Shown: positions 23,777 through 32,319 of the stretch, piece after piece | How the letters are laid out: every line of letters begins with the position of its first letter | Position numbering within the stretch: position 1 is the first letter of the stretch | From: Rhodospirillales bacterium | Lineage (GTDB): Bacteria; Pseudomonadota; Alphaproteobacteria; Acetobacterales; Acetobacteraceae | DNA length: 32,836 nucleotides | NCBI GenBank assembly: GCA_947447625.1 | Contig: CANFKS010000047.1 | Span: forward strand, 1-32,836 | Reading direction: 5' to 3' | Translations under genes and position numbers: made by a program | The notes under the pieces: model-generated | Told to the model about the DNA's origin: nothing | The model's database searches: none | The model's input: the letters and a program-made list of their open reading frames with translations, nothing else

Positions 23777-25063
23777 ATGAACCTCGACGCCATCCACGCC
23801 TCGCTCCTCGATCACCGCCAGAAAGGCATCCCCGGCGGCACCGCCCCGTTCCGCCTCGACACCATCGCCGCCAAGGGCTGGAACATCCTGCGCGAGGAGA
23901 TGAATTTCCCGGTCGCCGTGCTGAAGGACAGCGTGCTGACCCATAACAGCGCCTGGATGCGCGATTTCCTGGCCCGCTCCCGCGCCGTGATCGCGCCGCA
24001 CGGCAAAACCACGATGGCCCCCCAGCTTTTCCAGCGCCAACTCGACGACGGCGCCTGGGCCATCACGCTGGCGACCCCGCAGCAGATCCAGGTCGCGCGC
24101 GATTTCGGGGTGAGCCGGATCGTGCTTGCCAACCAACTCATCAGCCGCGGCGCCATCGACTGGGTGCTGGGCGAATTGCAGCGCGATCCGGGCTTTGACT
24201 TCTATTGCCTGGTGGATTCCCTCGAAGGCGTGGCTGCCCTGGCCGAGGCCGCCCGCGTGGCCAATATCGGGCGGCCGCTGCAGGTGTTTCTCGAAGGCGG
24301 CAGCCCCGGCGGGCGCACCGGGGTGCGCGATATCGAAACCGGCCTTGCCATCGCCCGCGCCGTCAAGGCGGCCAGTCCGTTTCTCGCCTTGCGTGGCGTT
24401 GAGGGCTTCGAGGGGCTGTTTGGCGGCACCCGCGCCGAGGTGGAGGCCCAGGTCCGCAGCTTTCTCGATCTGCTCGTCACGCTCGCGCAGCGCTGCGAAA
24501 CCGAAGACCTTTTCGCCCCCGGCGATGTCATCCTCACGGCCGGCGGCTCGGCGTTCTATGACATGGTGCTGGCCCGGTTCGCCCATGCCGGGCTCCATCG
24601 CCCCGTCATGGTGCTGATCCGCAGCGGCTGCTACCTGAGCCATGACTCGGCGCGCTATCGGCGCTCCTTTGCCGACATCGTGGAGCGCACCCCCGATGCC
24701 GCCCAGGGCGGCGGCCTGCGCTCGGCGATCGAGGTCTGGGCCCAGGTCCAGTCACGCCCCGAGCCCGGCAAGGTGCTGCTCACGATGGGCGCGCGGGATA
24801 CCCAGTCCGACACGATGCCGCTGCCCGAGACCTGGTTCCGCACCGGTATGGCGGCGCCGCAGCCGGTTCCCCAAGGCCATGTCTGCACCGGGATGAACGA
24901 CCAGCACACCCATATGACGGTGCCGCCGGACTCCCCGCTCGGCGTTGGCGATCTGGTCTCCTTCGGCGTCAGCCACCCCTGTCTGACCTTCGACAAGTGG
25001 CCGCATCTTTACATCGTCGATGACGCCTACACCGTCATCTCCGCCATCCGCACCTTCTTCTGA
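23777..25063 (+). CDS. fold-type III PLP enzyme, D-serine dehydratase/D-threonine aldolase-like amino acid deaminase
   Basis: This 428-residue alanine-racemase-fold enzyme carries the PLP Lys77 in IAPHGKTTMAPQLF. Its C-terminal D-serine-dehydratase-like domain ends FGVSHPCLTFDKW, whose His400 and Cys402 match the zinc ligands of eukaryotic-type D-serine dehydratase. Bacterial relatives include D-threonine aldolase, D-threo-3-hydroxyaspartate dehydratase and amino acid deaminases. A D-configured beta-hydroxy amino acid is the likely substrate class (inference). GGAG lies 7 bp upstream of the ATG. It sits between the PLP lyase and the M81 peptidase, 9-11 bp from each. Confidence 0.82.
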   Translation: MNLDAIHASLLDHRQKGIPGGTAPFRLDTIAAKGWNILREEMNFPVAVLKDSVLTHNSAWMRDFLARSRAVIAPHGKTTMAPQLFQRQLDDGAWAITLATPQQIQVARDFGVSRIVLANQLISRGAIDWVLGELQRDPGFDFYCLVDSLEGVAALAEAARVANIGRPLQVFLEGGSPGGRTGVRDIETGLAIARAVKAASPFLALRGVEGFEGLFGGTRAEVEAQVRSFLDLLVTLAQRCETEDLFAPGDVILTAGGSAFYDMVLARFAHAGLHRPVMVLIRSGCYLSHDSARYRRSFADIVERTPDAAQGGGLRSAIEVWAQVQSRPEPGKVLLTMGARDTQSDTMPLPETWFRTGMAAPQPVPQGHVCTGMNDQHTHMTVPPDSPLGVGDLVSFGVSHPCLTFDKWPHLYIVDDAYTVISAIRTFF

Positions 25064-25072
25064 GGTCCCCCC

Positions 25073-26542
25073 ATGCGCATTTTCGCCTGCACCCTGGCCA
25101 CCGAAACCAACACGTTCTCGCCGCTGCCGACCTCGCTCGACGCTTACAAGGAGGGCGTCTTCCTGCGGCCGGGCGAGCATCCGACCGACACGCCCCTGAT
25201 GTGCACCGCGCCCCTCTTCGTCGCCCGCCGCCGCGCCGCCGGGGAGGGGTTCACGCTGATCGAGGGGTCCTGCTTCGCGGCCTCCCCGGCCGGCACCACC
25301 AACCGCGCCGACTACGAATTCATGCGCGATGAAATCCTGGGTCAACTCACGGCTGCCTTGCCGCTCGACGGCGTGCTCCTCGGCCTGCACGGCGCCATGG
25401 TCGCCCACGGCTATGACGACGTCGAAGGCGACATCGCAGCACGGGTGCGCGCCATCGTCGGGCCGGATTGCGTGATCGGCATGGAACTCGACCCGCACTG
25501 CCACCTCACCCTCAAGCGCGTCAGCCACAGCGACATCATCATTCTCTACAAGGAATTCCCCCACACCGATGTCGTCGACCGCGCGGAGGAGTTGCTCACC
25601 CATGTGCTGGCCACCATCCGCGGCCAGATCAAGCCGGTGATGTCGATGTACGATTGCTGCCAGATCGGCTCCTATCCGACCACGCTGCCCCTGATGCGCG
25701 CCTTTGTTGATCGCATGATGGCGATGGAGGGCAAGGACGGGATCCTCTCGATCTCGATCGGTCATTGCTTCCCCTACGCCGATGTGGCCGAACTCACCGG
25801 GCGTATTCTCGTCGTCACCAACAACGACAAAGCCCAGGCCGACCGCCTGGCCACAGCAATCGGCGAAGAATTCGTCGCCATGCGCGGCCGCACGGCGCCT
25901 GACTATCTCGATGTTCCCGCCGGCGTCGGCGCGGGCATCGAGGCGAATATGTCCCCTGTCGTGATGGCCGATCCGGCCGACAATGCCGGCGGCGGCGCGC
26001 CGTCGGACAACACCACGATCCTGCGCGAACTCATCGCCCGCGACGCCCAGGATGCCGCACTCGGCCCGATCTGGGACCCTATCGCCGTTCGCCTGTGCTT
26101 CGATGCGGGCATCGGCGCCTCCTTCCCGCTGCGCTTCGGCGGCAAGATCGGCCCTGCCTCGGGCGCCCCGGTCGATGCCGTCGTCACCGTCACCGGCCTC
26201 GCGCGGGACTGCCACCAATCCTTCGGCCCCACCCAGTCCCCGCTTGGCGACTGCGCCGCCATCAAGATCGGCGGCATCGAAATCGTCCTCATCACCAACC
26301 GCACCCAGGCGCTCGGCCTCGAACTGTTCCGCAACGTCGGCATCGAGCCGACCGAGCGCAAAATGCTCGTCGTCAAATCCACCAACCATTTCATGGCCGC
26401 CTTCGGGCCGATCGCCAAAAAAGTGATCTACATCGATGCCGATGGCCCGATCCCGCGCGATTACCGCAAAATCCCCTACACCAAAATCAACCGCCCGGTC
26501 TGGCCGCTCGATGCCGACACTGCGCCCGGGCTGATTTATTGA
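25073..26542 (+). CDS. M81 family metallopeptidase (MlrC-like)
   Basis: This 489-residue M81/DUF1485 protein has the zinc-site blocks GLHGAMVAHGYDDVEGD, GMELDPHCHLT (Asp, His) and YKEFPHTDVVDR (His), and starts with FACTLATETNTFSPLPT as in MlrC. MlrC cleaves linear microcystin peptides that contain D- and beta-amino acids. Most M81 proteins are uncharacterised and often sit in amino-acid or peptide catabolic clusters. Length is typical (about 490-500). GAGG precedes the ATG. Its stop overlaps the next TTG start by 4 bp. Confidence 0.85.
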   Translation: MRIFACTLATETNTFSPLPTSLDAYKEGVFLRPGEHPTDTPLMCTAPLFVARRRAAGEGFTLIEGSCFAASPAGTTNRADYEFMRDEILGQLTAALPLDGVLLGLHGAMVAHGYDDVEGDIAARVRAIVGPDCVIGMELDPHCHLTLKRVSHSDIIILYKEFPHTDVVDRAEELLTHVLATIRGQIKPVMSMYDCCQIGSYPTTLPLMRAFVDRMMAMEGKDGILSISIGHCFPYADVAELTGRILVVTNNDKAQADRLATAIGEEFVAMRGRTAPDYLDVPAGVGAGIEANMSPVVMADPADNAGGGAPSDNTTILRELIARDAQDAALGPIWDPIAVRLCFDAGIGASFPLRFGGKIGPASGAPVDAVVTVTGLARDCHQSFGPTQSPLGDCAAIKIGGIEIVLITNRTQALGLELFRNVGIEPTERKMLVVKSTNHFMAAFGPIAKKVIYIDADGPIPRDYRKIPYTKINRPVWPLDADTAPGLIY

Positions 26543-27075
26543 CGATCCTGCTGCTCAACGGCGTCGGCAGCGCCGGCAAGACCACGCTGACAAAAGCCCT
26601 CCAGGCGATGACGCGGGAGGTCTTTCTGCACGTCCAGATGGATGCCTTCCTCGACATGCTGCCCGATCCCTGCCCCGGCGGGTTTACCTTCGAGACCATT
26701 CAGCGCGATGGCCATCCCGAAGTCGTGATCTCCAGCGGCCCCGCCGGCAAGCGCGCCATGCACGGCATGCGCCGCTCCGTCGCGGCCCTTGCCGATGCGG
26801 GCAACAACCTCATCGTCGACGACGTCAACACCGGCGAGGAATGGCGCGAATACGACACACTCCTCGCCCATCACAGTGTTCACCGCATCGGCATTCTCTG
26901 TCCGCTCGACATCCTCGAAGCCCGCGAAGCCGCGCGTGGCGACCGGCTGATCGGGCTGGCGCGCTGGCAGTTTCCGCGGGTTCATGCCGGGCGGGACTAT
27001 GATTTTACGGTCGATACCGGCGCAGCCTCGGCGGAGGCCTGCGCGCGGCTTATTCGGGGGCGGTTTGATCTCTGA
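26539..27075 (+). CDS. P-loop kinase, chloramphenicol phosphotransferase-like
   Basis: This 178-residue protein starts (TTG, overlapping the M81 stop) directly with LLNGVGSAGKTTLTKALQ, a Walker A motif. It continues with HVQMDAFLDMLP, the substrate-Asp region of the chloramphenicol 3-O-phosphotransferase (CPT) family, and LIVDDVNTG (Walker B-like). The family includes drug and small-metabolite kinases; in this catabolic context it probably phosphorylates a pathway metabolite rather than an antibiotic (inference). Last gene of the first half of the cluster; a 183-bp structured gap follows. Confidence 0.75.
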   Translation: MTILLLNGVGSAGKTTLTKALQAMTREVFLHVQMDAFLDMLPDPCPGGFTFETIQRDGHPEVVISSGPAGKRAMHGMRRSVAALADAGNNLIVDDVNTGEEWREYDTLLAHHSVHRIGILCPLDILEAREAARGDRLIGLARWQFPRVHAGRDYDFTVDTGAASAEACARLIRGRFDL

Positions 27076-27090
27076 AGGCAGCAAGCGGTC

Positions 27091-27202
27091 GCTTTTTTGG
27101 AAAAAAGCTCCGCAAAAAACTTTATCCGTTTGGCGTCGCCTCTCTCCGCCCGAAAACGCTTGTCGGGTAGAAGTTTTTTGCTTCTTTTTTTCAAAAAAGA
27201 AG
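27091..27202. other. A/T-run hairpin region in the mid-cluster gap
   Basis: Three pairings are possible. GCTTTTTT-GG-AAAAAAGC spans 27091-27108. GCAAAAAACTT (27112-27122) pairs perfectly with AAGTTTTTTGC (27171-27181). CTTCTTTTTT (27181-27190) pairs with AAAAAAGAAG (27193-27202). CTTCT can also pair with AGAAG at 27169-27173, so some structures exclude each other. The region could end the first half of the operon, be an attenuator, or be a dispersed repeat. No gene is seen here. Confidence 0.6.
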
Positions 27203-27258
27203 TGCTTGCCTTCCTGAACCCTTCACCCGCTTTCAGCCTCGCCGCAGGGACACCCCCG

Positions 27259-28026
27259 ATGATCAGCAATCCCGTTCGCACCAAACTCCTTGCCGGCGAA
27301 ACCGCGCTTGGCGTGATGGCCTTCGAATTCTTCACGCCCGGCCTCGCCCGCATTCTCAAAGCCGGCGGTGCCGAATTCGTTATTCTTGACACCGAGCATT
27401 CCGGCGCCGGCATGGACACGCTCAAATCCGCCATCGCCCACGCCCGTGGCGCCGGCCTCGCGCCTTTTGTCCGGGTTCCCGGCCTCGCCCGGCATTTGAT
27501 CTCTCCCGTGCTCGACGCCGGCGCCCTGGGCATCATGGTGCCGATGCTGGAGACGGCGGACCAGGCCCGCGAACTCGTGTCGTATTGCCGCTATCGCCCG
27601 CTTGGCACACGCGGTCTGGCCTTCGGTATGGCGCATGATGATTACCAGGGCGGCCCTTTGTTGCCGGCCATCGAGGCCGCCAACGATGCGATCCTCACGA
27701 TCCCGCTTATTGAAACGGCAGCAGGGCTGGCCAATGCCCGAGAGATTCTGGACGTTCCCGGCATCGATCTCGGCTGGGTCGGGCATTTCGATCTGACCGA
27801 TGCCCTTGGCTTCACCGGGCAGATCAGCGACCCCCGCTACGCCGCCGCCGAAGCCCAGTTGCTCGCCGCCGCGAAGGCTGCCGGCAAACCGTTCGGCTGG
27901 CTTGCCGGCGATGGCGCCCAGGCCAAGGCCGCCCTTGAACGCGGCTTCCGCTGCCTCTGCATCAACACCGACAGCGGCCATCTCCGCGCCTCGCTCGACC
28001 GCGAATTCGCCGTCGCGCGCGCCTGA
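27259..28026 (+). CDS. HpcH/HpaI-type aldolase (citrate lyase-like)
   Basis: This 255-residue class II pyruvate aldolase has the layout of HpcH/HpaI and 2-dehydro-3-deoxyglucarate aldolase. It shows LGVMAFEFFTPGLARIL, AEFVILDTEHSG (with catalytic/metal Glu), PFVRVPG, LGIMVPMLETADQARELV, ETAAGLANAREIL (metal Glu) and LGWVGHFDLTDALG. Family members cleave 4-hydroxy-2-keto acids to pyruvate and an aldehyde. The ATG at 27259 is preferred because homology starts there. The next gene begins 2 bp after the stop. It opens the second half of the cluster. Confidence 0.88.
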   Translation: MISNPVRTKLLAGETALGVMAFEFFTPGLARILKAGGAEFVILDTEHSGAGMDTLKSAIAHARGAGLAPFVRVPGLARHLISPVLDAGALGIMVPMLETADQARELVSYCRYRPLGTRGLAFGMAHDDYQGGPLLPAIEAANDAILTIPLIETAAGLANAREILDVPGIDLGWVGHFDLTDALGFTGQISDPRYAAAEAQLLAAAKAAGKPFGWLAGDGAQAKAALERGFRCLCINTDSGHLRASLDREFAVARA

Positions 28027-28028
28027 CC

Positions 28029-29039
28029 ATGCAGCCCCCCGCCGCCATCGTCGAAGGCCTTGCCCGCATGGGCCTTGCCCGGGGCGATATCCCGGGCGAG
28101 GCGCTGACCGGCGAGGCGCTGACCGGCGGGGTTTCGTCCGATATTTGGCGCATCGACCTGCAAACGGGCCCGATCGTGGTCAAACGCGCGCTCGCCAAAC
28201 TCCGTGTGGCGGCGGATTGGCAGGCGCCCGTCAGCCGCAATCTCTACGAGGCCCGCTGGATGCGCCGCGCTGCTGCGGCGGTGCCGGGCTGTGTGCCCGA
28301 CCTGCTCGGCCAGGACGATGCCAGCGGGGCGCTGGCCATGCAGTATCTCCCGCCCGAGCGTTACCGCCTTTGGAAAACCGCGCTGCGCGACGGGGAGGCG
28401 AATGCGGGGTTTGCTGCCTCGGTCGCGGGGGGCCTGGCCCGGATCCATGCGCGCACCGCTGCCGATCCCGCCGTGGCGGCCGATTTCCCGACCGATGCTA
28501 TTTTCTATGATATCCGCCTCGAACCCTACCTCGCAGCCACCGCTGCCGCCCATCCCGACCGTGCCGATGCCCTGCGCGCGCTGATCGCCGCCACCCAGGC
28601 CAACAAATGCGCGCTGGTGCATGGCGATATCAGCCCCAAGAACATCCTTGTCGGCCCCGACGGCCCGGTTTTCCTGGATGCCGAATGTGCCTGGTGGGGG
28701 GATCCGGCGTTCGACCTGGCCTTTTGCCTCAACCATCTTCTCCTGAAATGCCTCTGGACCCCGGCCGCGACTGCGGGATTCCTTGCCTGCTTCGCTGCCA
28801 TGGTGTCCGCCTATCGGGCCGGCATCACGTGGGAGCCGCCCGATGCAACCGAGGCAAGGGCCGCCCGGTTGCTGCCGGGGTTGCTTCTGGCGCGGGTCGA
28901 CGGCAAGTCGCCAGCCGAATACATCACCACCGATGTGCAGCGCGGCGTTGTTCGTCGTGTGGCGCGCGATCTGTTGGCGGCGCCGGTTGAACGGCTGTCC
29001 GCCATCGCCGAAGCCTGGAGAGAGGACCTGCCCCGATGA
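28029..29039 (+). CDS. APH-fold phosphotransferase (small-molecule kinase)
   Basis: This 336-residue aminoglycoside-phosphotransferase-fold kinase shows ATP-site IVVKRALAKL (Lys), and the Brenner-type motif LVHGDISPKNILV with catalytic Asp, then VFLDAECAWWGDPAFDLAF with the metal Asp. The C-terminal helical part is like 5-methylthioribose kinase and homoserine-kinase-type relatives. Substrate unknown: no antibiotic-resistance context is present, so phosphorylation of a hydroxylated pathway metabolite is likelier (inference). The stop overlaps the enolase-like start by 4 bp (ATGA). Confidence 0.8.
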   Translation: MQPPAAIVEGLARMGLARGDIPGEALTGEALTGGVSSDIWRIDLQTGPIVVKRALAKLRVAADWQAPVSRNLYEARWMRRAAAAVPGCVPDLLGQDDASGALAMQYLPPERYRLWKTALRDGEANAGFAASVAGGLARIHARTAADPAVAADFPTDAIFYDIRLEPYLAATAAAHPDRADALRALIAATQANKCALVHGDISPKNILVGPDGPVFLDAECAWWGDPAFDLAFCLNHLLLKCLWTPAATAGFLACFAAMVSAYRAGITWEPPDATEARAARLLPGLLLARVDGKSPAEYITTDVQRGVVRRVARDLLAAPVERLSAIAEAWREDLPR

Positions 29040-30325
29040 ACGAAACCGAGATCGTCTATGTCCAGGGCCGTCGCGTCTGGGACAGCCGCGGCCGCCCGAC
29101 TGTGGAAGCCGAAGTCATCCTCGAAGGCGGCGGCGTGGGCCGCGCCATCGCCCCCGCCGGCGCTTCGACGGGCTCGGGCGAGGCGCTCGACCTGCGCGAT
29201 GGCGGACCAGCCTTCGGCGGCTATGACGTCACCCGCGCCGTCGAGCACGTCAATGAGGCGATTGGCGATGTTGTCGTCGGCATGGATGGCGCCGACCAGG
29301 AAGCGGTCGATCGCGCCATGATCAAGCTTGACGGCACGCCCAACAAATCCCGCCTGGGCGCGAATGCCATCCTTGCCGTCTCGATGGCCACCGCCCATGC
29401 CGCCGCCGCCGCCGCCGGCAAGCCGCTCTACCGCCATCTCGGCGGCGAGGAGGCCGATCTGCTGCCGCTGCCGCAGATCCAGATTTTCGGCGGCGGCGCC
29501 CATGCCGGGCGGCGTGTCGATATTCAGGACTTCCTGATCGTCTGTCCGGCCGCGGAGAGTTTTGCCCAGGCGCTGGACTGGACGGCCGAGGTCTATCGTG
29601 CCGCCGGGGAACTGATGAAGGAGGCCGGCACGCTGCACGGCGTGGCCGACGAAGGCGGCTGGTGGCCGGCGTTCAGCACCAATGAGCAGGCGCTGGAAAT
29701 GCTGGTCCGCGCCATCGAGCGCGCTGGCTTCCGGCCGGGCGAGCAGGTTGCGATCGCGCTCGACATCGCGGCCTCGGAGTTCGGCAGGAACGGTGTCTAT
29801 ACGCTGGGTCTCGAAGGCAAAAGGCTCGACAGCGCGGGCATGATCGACATGCTGACCGGCTGGATCGGCCGCTACCCCATCGTTTCCATCGAGGACCCGC
29901 TCGCCGAGGACGATGCGGCCGGGTTCGCGGCCTTCACCGCCGCCGTGGGGCATCGCATCCAGGTCGTGGGCGACGATTTCCTGGTCACCGAAGCGGCCCG
30001 CATCCGTGCTGCCGCGTCCCACGGGGCGGCCAATACCGTGCTGATCAAGCCCAACCAGCGCGGCACCATGACCGAGACGCTGGAGGCCTGGACGGCCGCC
30101 AAGGCGTGCGGCTACGCCGGCATCGTCTCAGCCCGCTCCGGCGAGACCGAGGATGTCACCATCGTGCATCTCGCGATCGGCTGGGGCGTCGGCCAGCTTA
30201 AGGTCGGCAGTTTTGCGCGCTCCGAGCGGATGGCCAAATGGAACGAGGCCATTCGCATCGAGGAAGCCATGGGCCATCGCGCCCGCTTCGCCGGGGCCAC
30301 CTGCTTCGGGCGCTCGAAATCGTGA
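29036..30325 (+). CDS. divergent enolase paralogue
   Basis: This 429-residue enolase-fold protein is full length. Metal ligands D243, E286 and D313, acid/base K338 and E206, substrate-binding K389, R367 and S368, and H156 in FGGGAHAG are kept. Two strictly conserved enolase positions differ: QEF is QDF (D165), and SHRSGE is SARSGE (A366). LIKFNQIG also reads LIKPNQRG. A housekeeping enolase would sit elsewhere (typically near pyrG), so this copy likely acts on another phosphorylated hydroxy acid in the cluster. Start ATG overlaps the APH stop; stop overlaps the dehydrogenase start by 4 bp. Confidence 0.87.
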   Translation: MNETEIVYVQGRRVWDSRGRPTVEAEVILEGGGVGRAIAPAGASTGSGEALDLRDGGPAFGGYDVTRAVEHVNEAIGDVVVGMDGADQEAVDRAMIKLDGTPNKSRLGANAILAVSMATAHAAAAAAGKPLYRHLGGEEADLLPLPQIQIFGGGAHAGRRVDIQDFLIVCPAAESFAQALDWTAEVYRAAGELMKEAGTLHGVADEGGWWPAFSTNEQALEMLVRAIERAGFRPGEQVAIALDIAASEFGRNGVYTLGLEGKRLDSAGMIDMLTGWIGRYPIVSIEDPLAEDDAAGFAAFTAAVGHRIQVVGDDFLVTEAARIRAAASHGAANTVLIKPNQRGTMTETLEAWTAAKACGYAGIVSARSGETEDVTIVHLAIGWGVGQLKVGSFARSERMAKWNEAIRIEEAMGHRARFAGATCFGRSKS

Positions 30326-31257
30326 AGGTCGTCCTGCACTACGACGCCGGGCCTGGTCTGGCTGCCCGCCTGGGCACATTTCCGGGCCTCGATATCACGA
30401 TCTGTCCGGAGCATGACGACAGCGCGCTGTGGGCCGCGCTGCGGGATGCGGAGGTGCTGTGGCACGCGCTCAAGCCGTGCACCGCTTCGGTGATCGCCGC
30501 GGCGCCGAAGCTGCGCCTGATCCAGAAGATCGGCATCGGCGTCAACACCATCGACCTCGACGCTGCCGCTGCGCGCGGCATCGCGGTGTGCAACCTGCCC
30601 GGCTCGAACGCGCCGGCGGTGGCCGAAATGGCGCTCATGCTGATGCTCGCGACGCTGCGCCGCCTGCCGCAATTCGACGCGGGCCTGCGGCAGGGAGTTT
30701 TTCATCCCACCCCTGGCGTGCAGGATCATCTGGAGGAACTCGGCGGCAAGACCGTCGGCCTGCTCGGCTATGGCGCCATCCCCCGGCATCTGACGCCGAT
30801 CCTGCAGGCGATGGGCTGCCGCGTGATCTATCACAGCCGCACGCCGCGGGCGGATGCGCGGGCGGAGTATGTCGATTTCGACGATTTGATCCGCCGCTCC
30901 GACATCCTGTCCCTGCATATCCCGCTGACGCCCGAGACCGAGGGCGTGATCTGCGCCGATACGCTCGCGCGGATGAAGCCCGGCGCCGTTCTGGTGAACA
31001 CTGCCCGCGGTGGCCTTGTGGATCAGAGCGCGCTGACCGCCGCTCTTGCCAGCGGGCATATCGGCGGGGCCGGGCTCGATGTGTTTGCGGTCGAACCGCC
31101 TGACGCGGACGACCCGCTGTTCATGTGCGACAACGTCGTTGTCGCCCCCCATGTCGCATGGGTAACCCAGGGCACCTTCGATCGCAGCTTTGCGACCGCG
31201 GCCGAGAATTGCCGCCGCCTCGGGGCCGGCGAAGCGCTGCTGCATCGCGTCCGGTGA
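30322..31257 (+). CDS. D-2-hydroxyacid dehydrogenase (NAD-dependent)
   Basis: This 311-residue protein of the D-isomer-specific 2-hydroxyacid dehydrogenase family has a degenerate Rossmann motif VGLLGYGAIPRHL, the HIPLTPETEGVI block, catalytic Arg in NTARGGLVDQSAL, Glu in LDVFAVEPP and His in VVAPHVAWVT. Substrate is not readable; relatives oxidise glycerate, phosphoglycerate or lactate-type acids. GTG start overlaps the enolase-like stop and the stop overlaps the DUF1537 start, each by 4 bp, so it is firmly in the operon. Confidence 0.88.
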   Translation: MKVVLHYDAGPGLAARLGTFPGLDITICPEHDDSALWAALRDAEVLWHALKPCTASVIAAAPKLRLIQKIGIGVNTIDLDAAAARGIAVCNLPGSNAPAVAEMALMLMLATLRRLPQFDAGLRQGVFHPTPGVQDHLEELGGKTVGLLGYGAIPRHLTPILQAMGCRVIYHSRTPRADARAEYVDFDDLIRRSDILSLHIPLTPETEGVICADTLARMKPGAVLVNTARGGLVDQSALTAALASGHIGGAGLDVFAVEPPDADDPLFMCDNVVVAPHVAWVTQGTFDRSFATAAENCRRLGAGEALLHRVR

Positions 31258-32291
31258 GCGCATTCCGCCTCCTCGCGGATGACCTCACCGGCGCGCTCGA
31301 CAGCGCCGCCCGCTTTGTGCCGCGCTTTGGCCCCATCGAAGTGTCCTGGCGGCGGCCGAGCGCGGCGCGGGCCGCCGCCTATGACAGCGAAACCCGCGAA
31401 GCCGCCGATCCCGCGCCCGGCATGCTGCGCTGGGCGCCTTATCTGCGCGATGCCGATCTTGCCTTCAAGAAGCTCGACTCGATGCTGCGTGGGCATGTCG
31501 CTGCCGAAATCGCCGCCTGTCTGCGCGCCGGCGGCTTTGCCCATGCCGTGATCGCCCCGGCTTTTCCCTATCATGGCCGCATCACCAGCGGGGGGCGGCA
31601 TTATGCCCATGGCCGGGACGTCGGCATCGACCTGGGGCTCGACTTCGCCCGCCTGGGGATTCCGCTCAGCCTGTGCCGACCGGGCGATCCGCCTTCGCCT
31701 GGGGTCAGCCTGTGGGATGCGGTTGATGAAGGGGATCTCGACCGCGTCGTTGCGGCCGGGAGGGGCTTGCCCGGCCCGGTCCTGTGGTGTGGCAGCGGGG
31801 GGCTTGCTGCTGCCCTTGCCGGGCCTGGTGCGCCGCCATGCCCGGCGCTGCCGGGCCCGATGCTGGCGCTGCTGGGCTCGGACCATCCCGCCACTGCCGC
31901 GCAGTTCGCTGCCGCTCCCGCCACCGCCACCCTGCTCGGCCCCGATGGCGCGCGTGCCATCGGCCGGAGTCTGGCCGGGCGCGACGCGGTGCTGCGCGCT
32001 CATGTGCCGGACAATACGCCGCGCGATGTCGCGGCCGGGCTGATCGGGGATACGTTCATCGCGCTGGCCTTCGCGCTGCCCGCCCCGGGCACGCTTGTGG
32101 TCACCGGGGGCGAGACGCTGCGCCGGCTGTGCGATGCGCTGCGGGCCAGCCACCTCACCGTGCTCGGCGAAGTGATGCCGGGCGTGCCGGTGTCGAGTCT
32201 CGAGGGCGGTGCGTGGGATGGTGTCACCGTGGTTTCCAAATCAGGCGGCTTCGGCCGGCCGGACTTCCTTGCGCGGCTGTTCGCAGCGTAA
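31254..32291 (+). CDS. DUF1537 four-carbon acid sugar kinase family protein
   Basis: This 345-residue acid-sugar kinase shows the N-terminal LLADDLTGALDSA, DSETR, FKKLDSMLRGHV and APAFPYHGRIT-GGRHYAHG blocks. The C-terminal ATP-binding blocks are VTGGETLRRL and VSKSGGFG. Known members phosphorylate D-threonate, D-erythronate or similar acids and work with PdxA2-type dehydrogenases, exactly the next gene here. It is shorter than typical (about 400-430), with the middle region reduced. GTG start overlaps the dehydrogenase stop by 4 bp; the PdxA gene starts 28 bp later. Confidence 0.87.
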   Translation: MSAFRLLADDLTGALDSAARFVPRFGPIEVSWRRPSAARAAAYDSETREAADPAPGMLRWAPYLRDADLAFKKLDSMLRGHVAAEIAACLRAGGFAHAVIAPAFPYHGRITSGGRHYAHGRDVGIDLGLDFARLGIPLSLCRPGDPPSPGVSLWDAVDEGDLDRVVAAGRGLPGPVLWCGSGGLAAALAGPGAPPCPALPGPMLALLGSDHPATAAQFAAAPATATLLGPDGARAIGRSLAGRDAVLRAHVPDNTPRDVAAGLIGDTFIALAFALPAPGTLVVTGGETLRRLCDALRASHLTVLGEVMPGVPVSSLEGGAWDGVTVVSKSGGFGRPDFLARLFAA

Positions 32292-32319
32292 ACTCGCCTT
32301 TCATCCGGGGGACCCTGCC

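Noticed and set aside
26539-29039. Antibiotic resistance genes (chloramphenicol or aminoglycoside phosphotransferase)
   Set aside because: Only the folds match; both genes are embedded by overlaps in a metabolic operon with no mobile element nearby.
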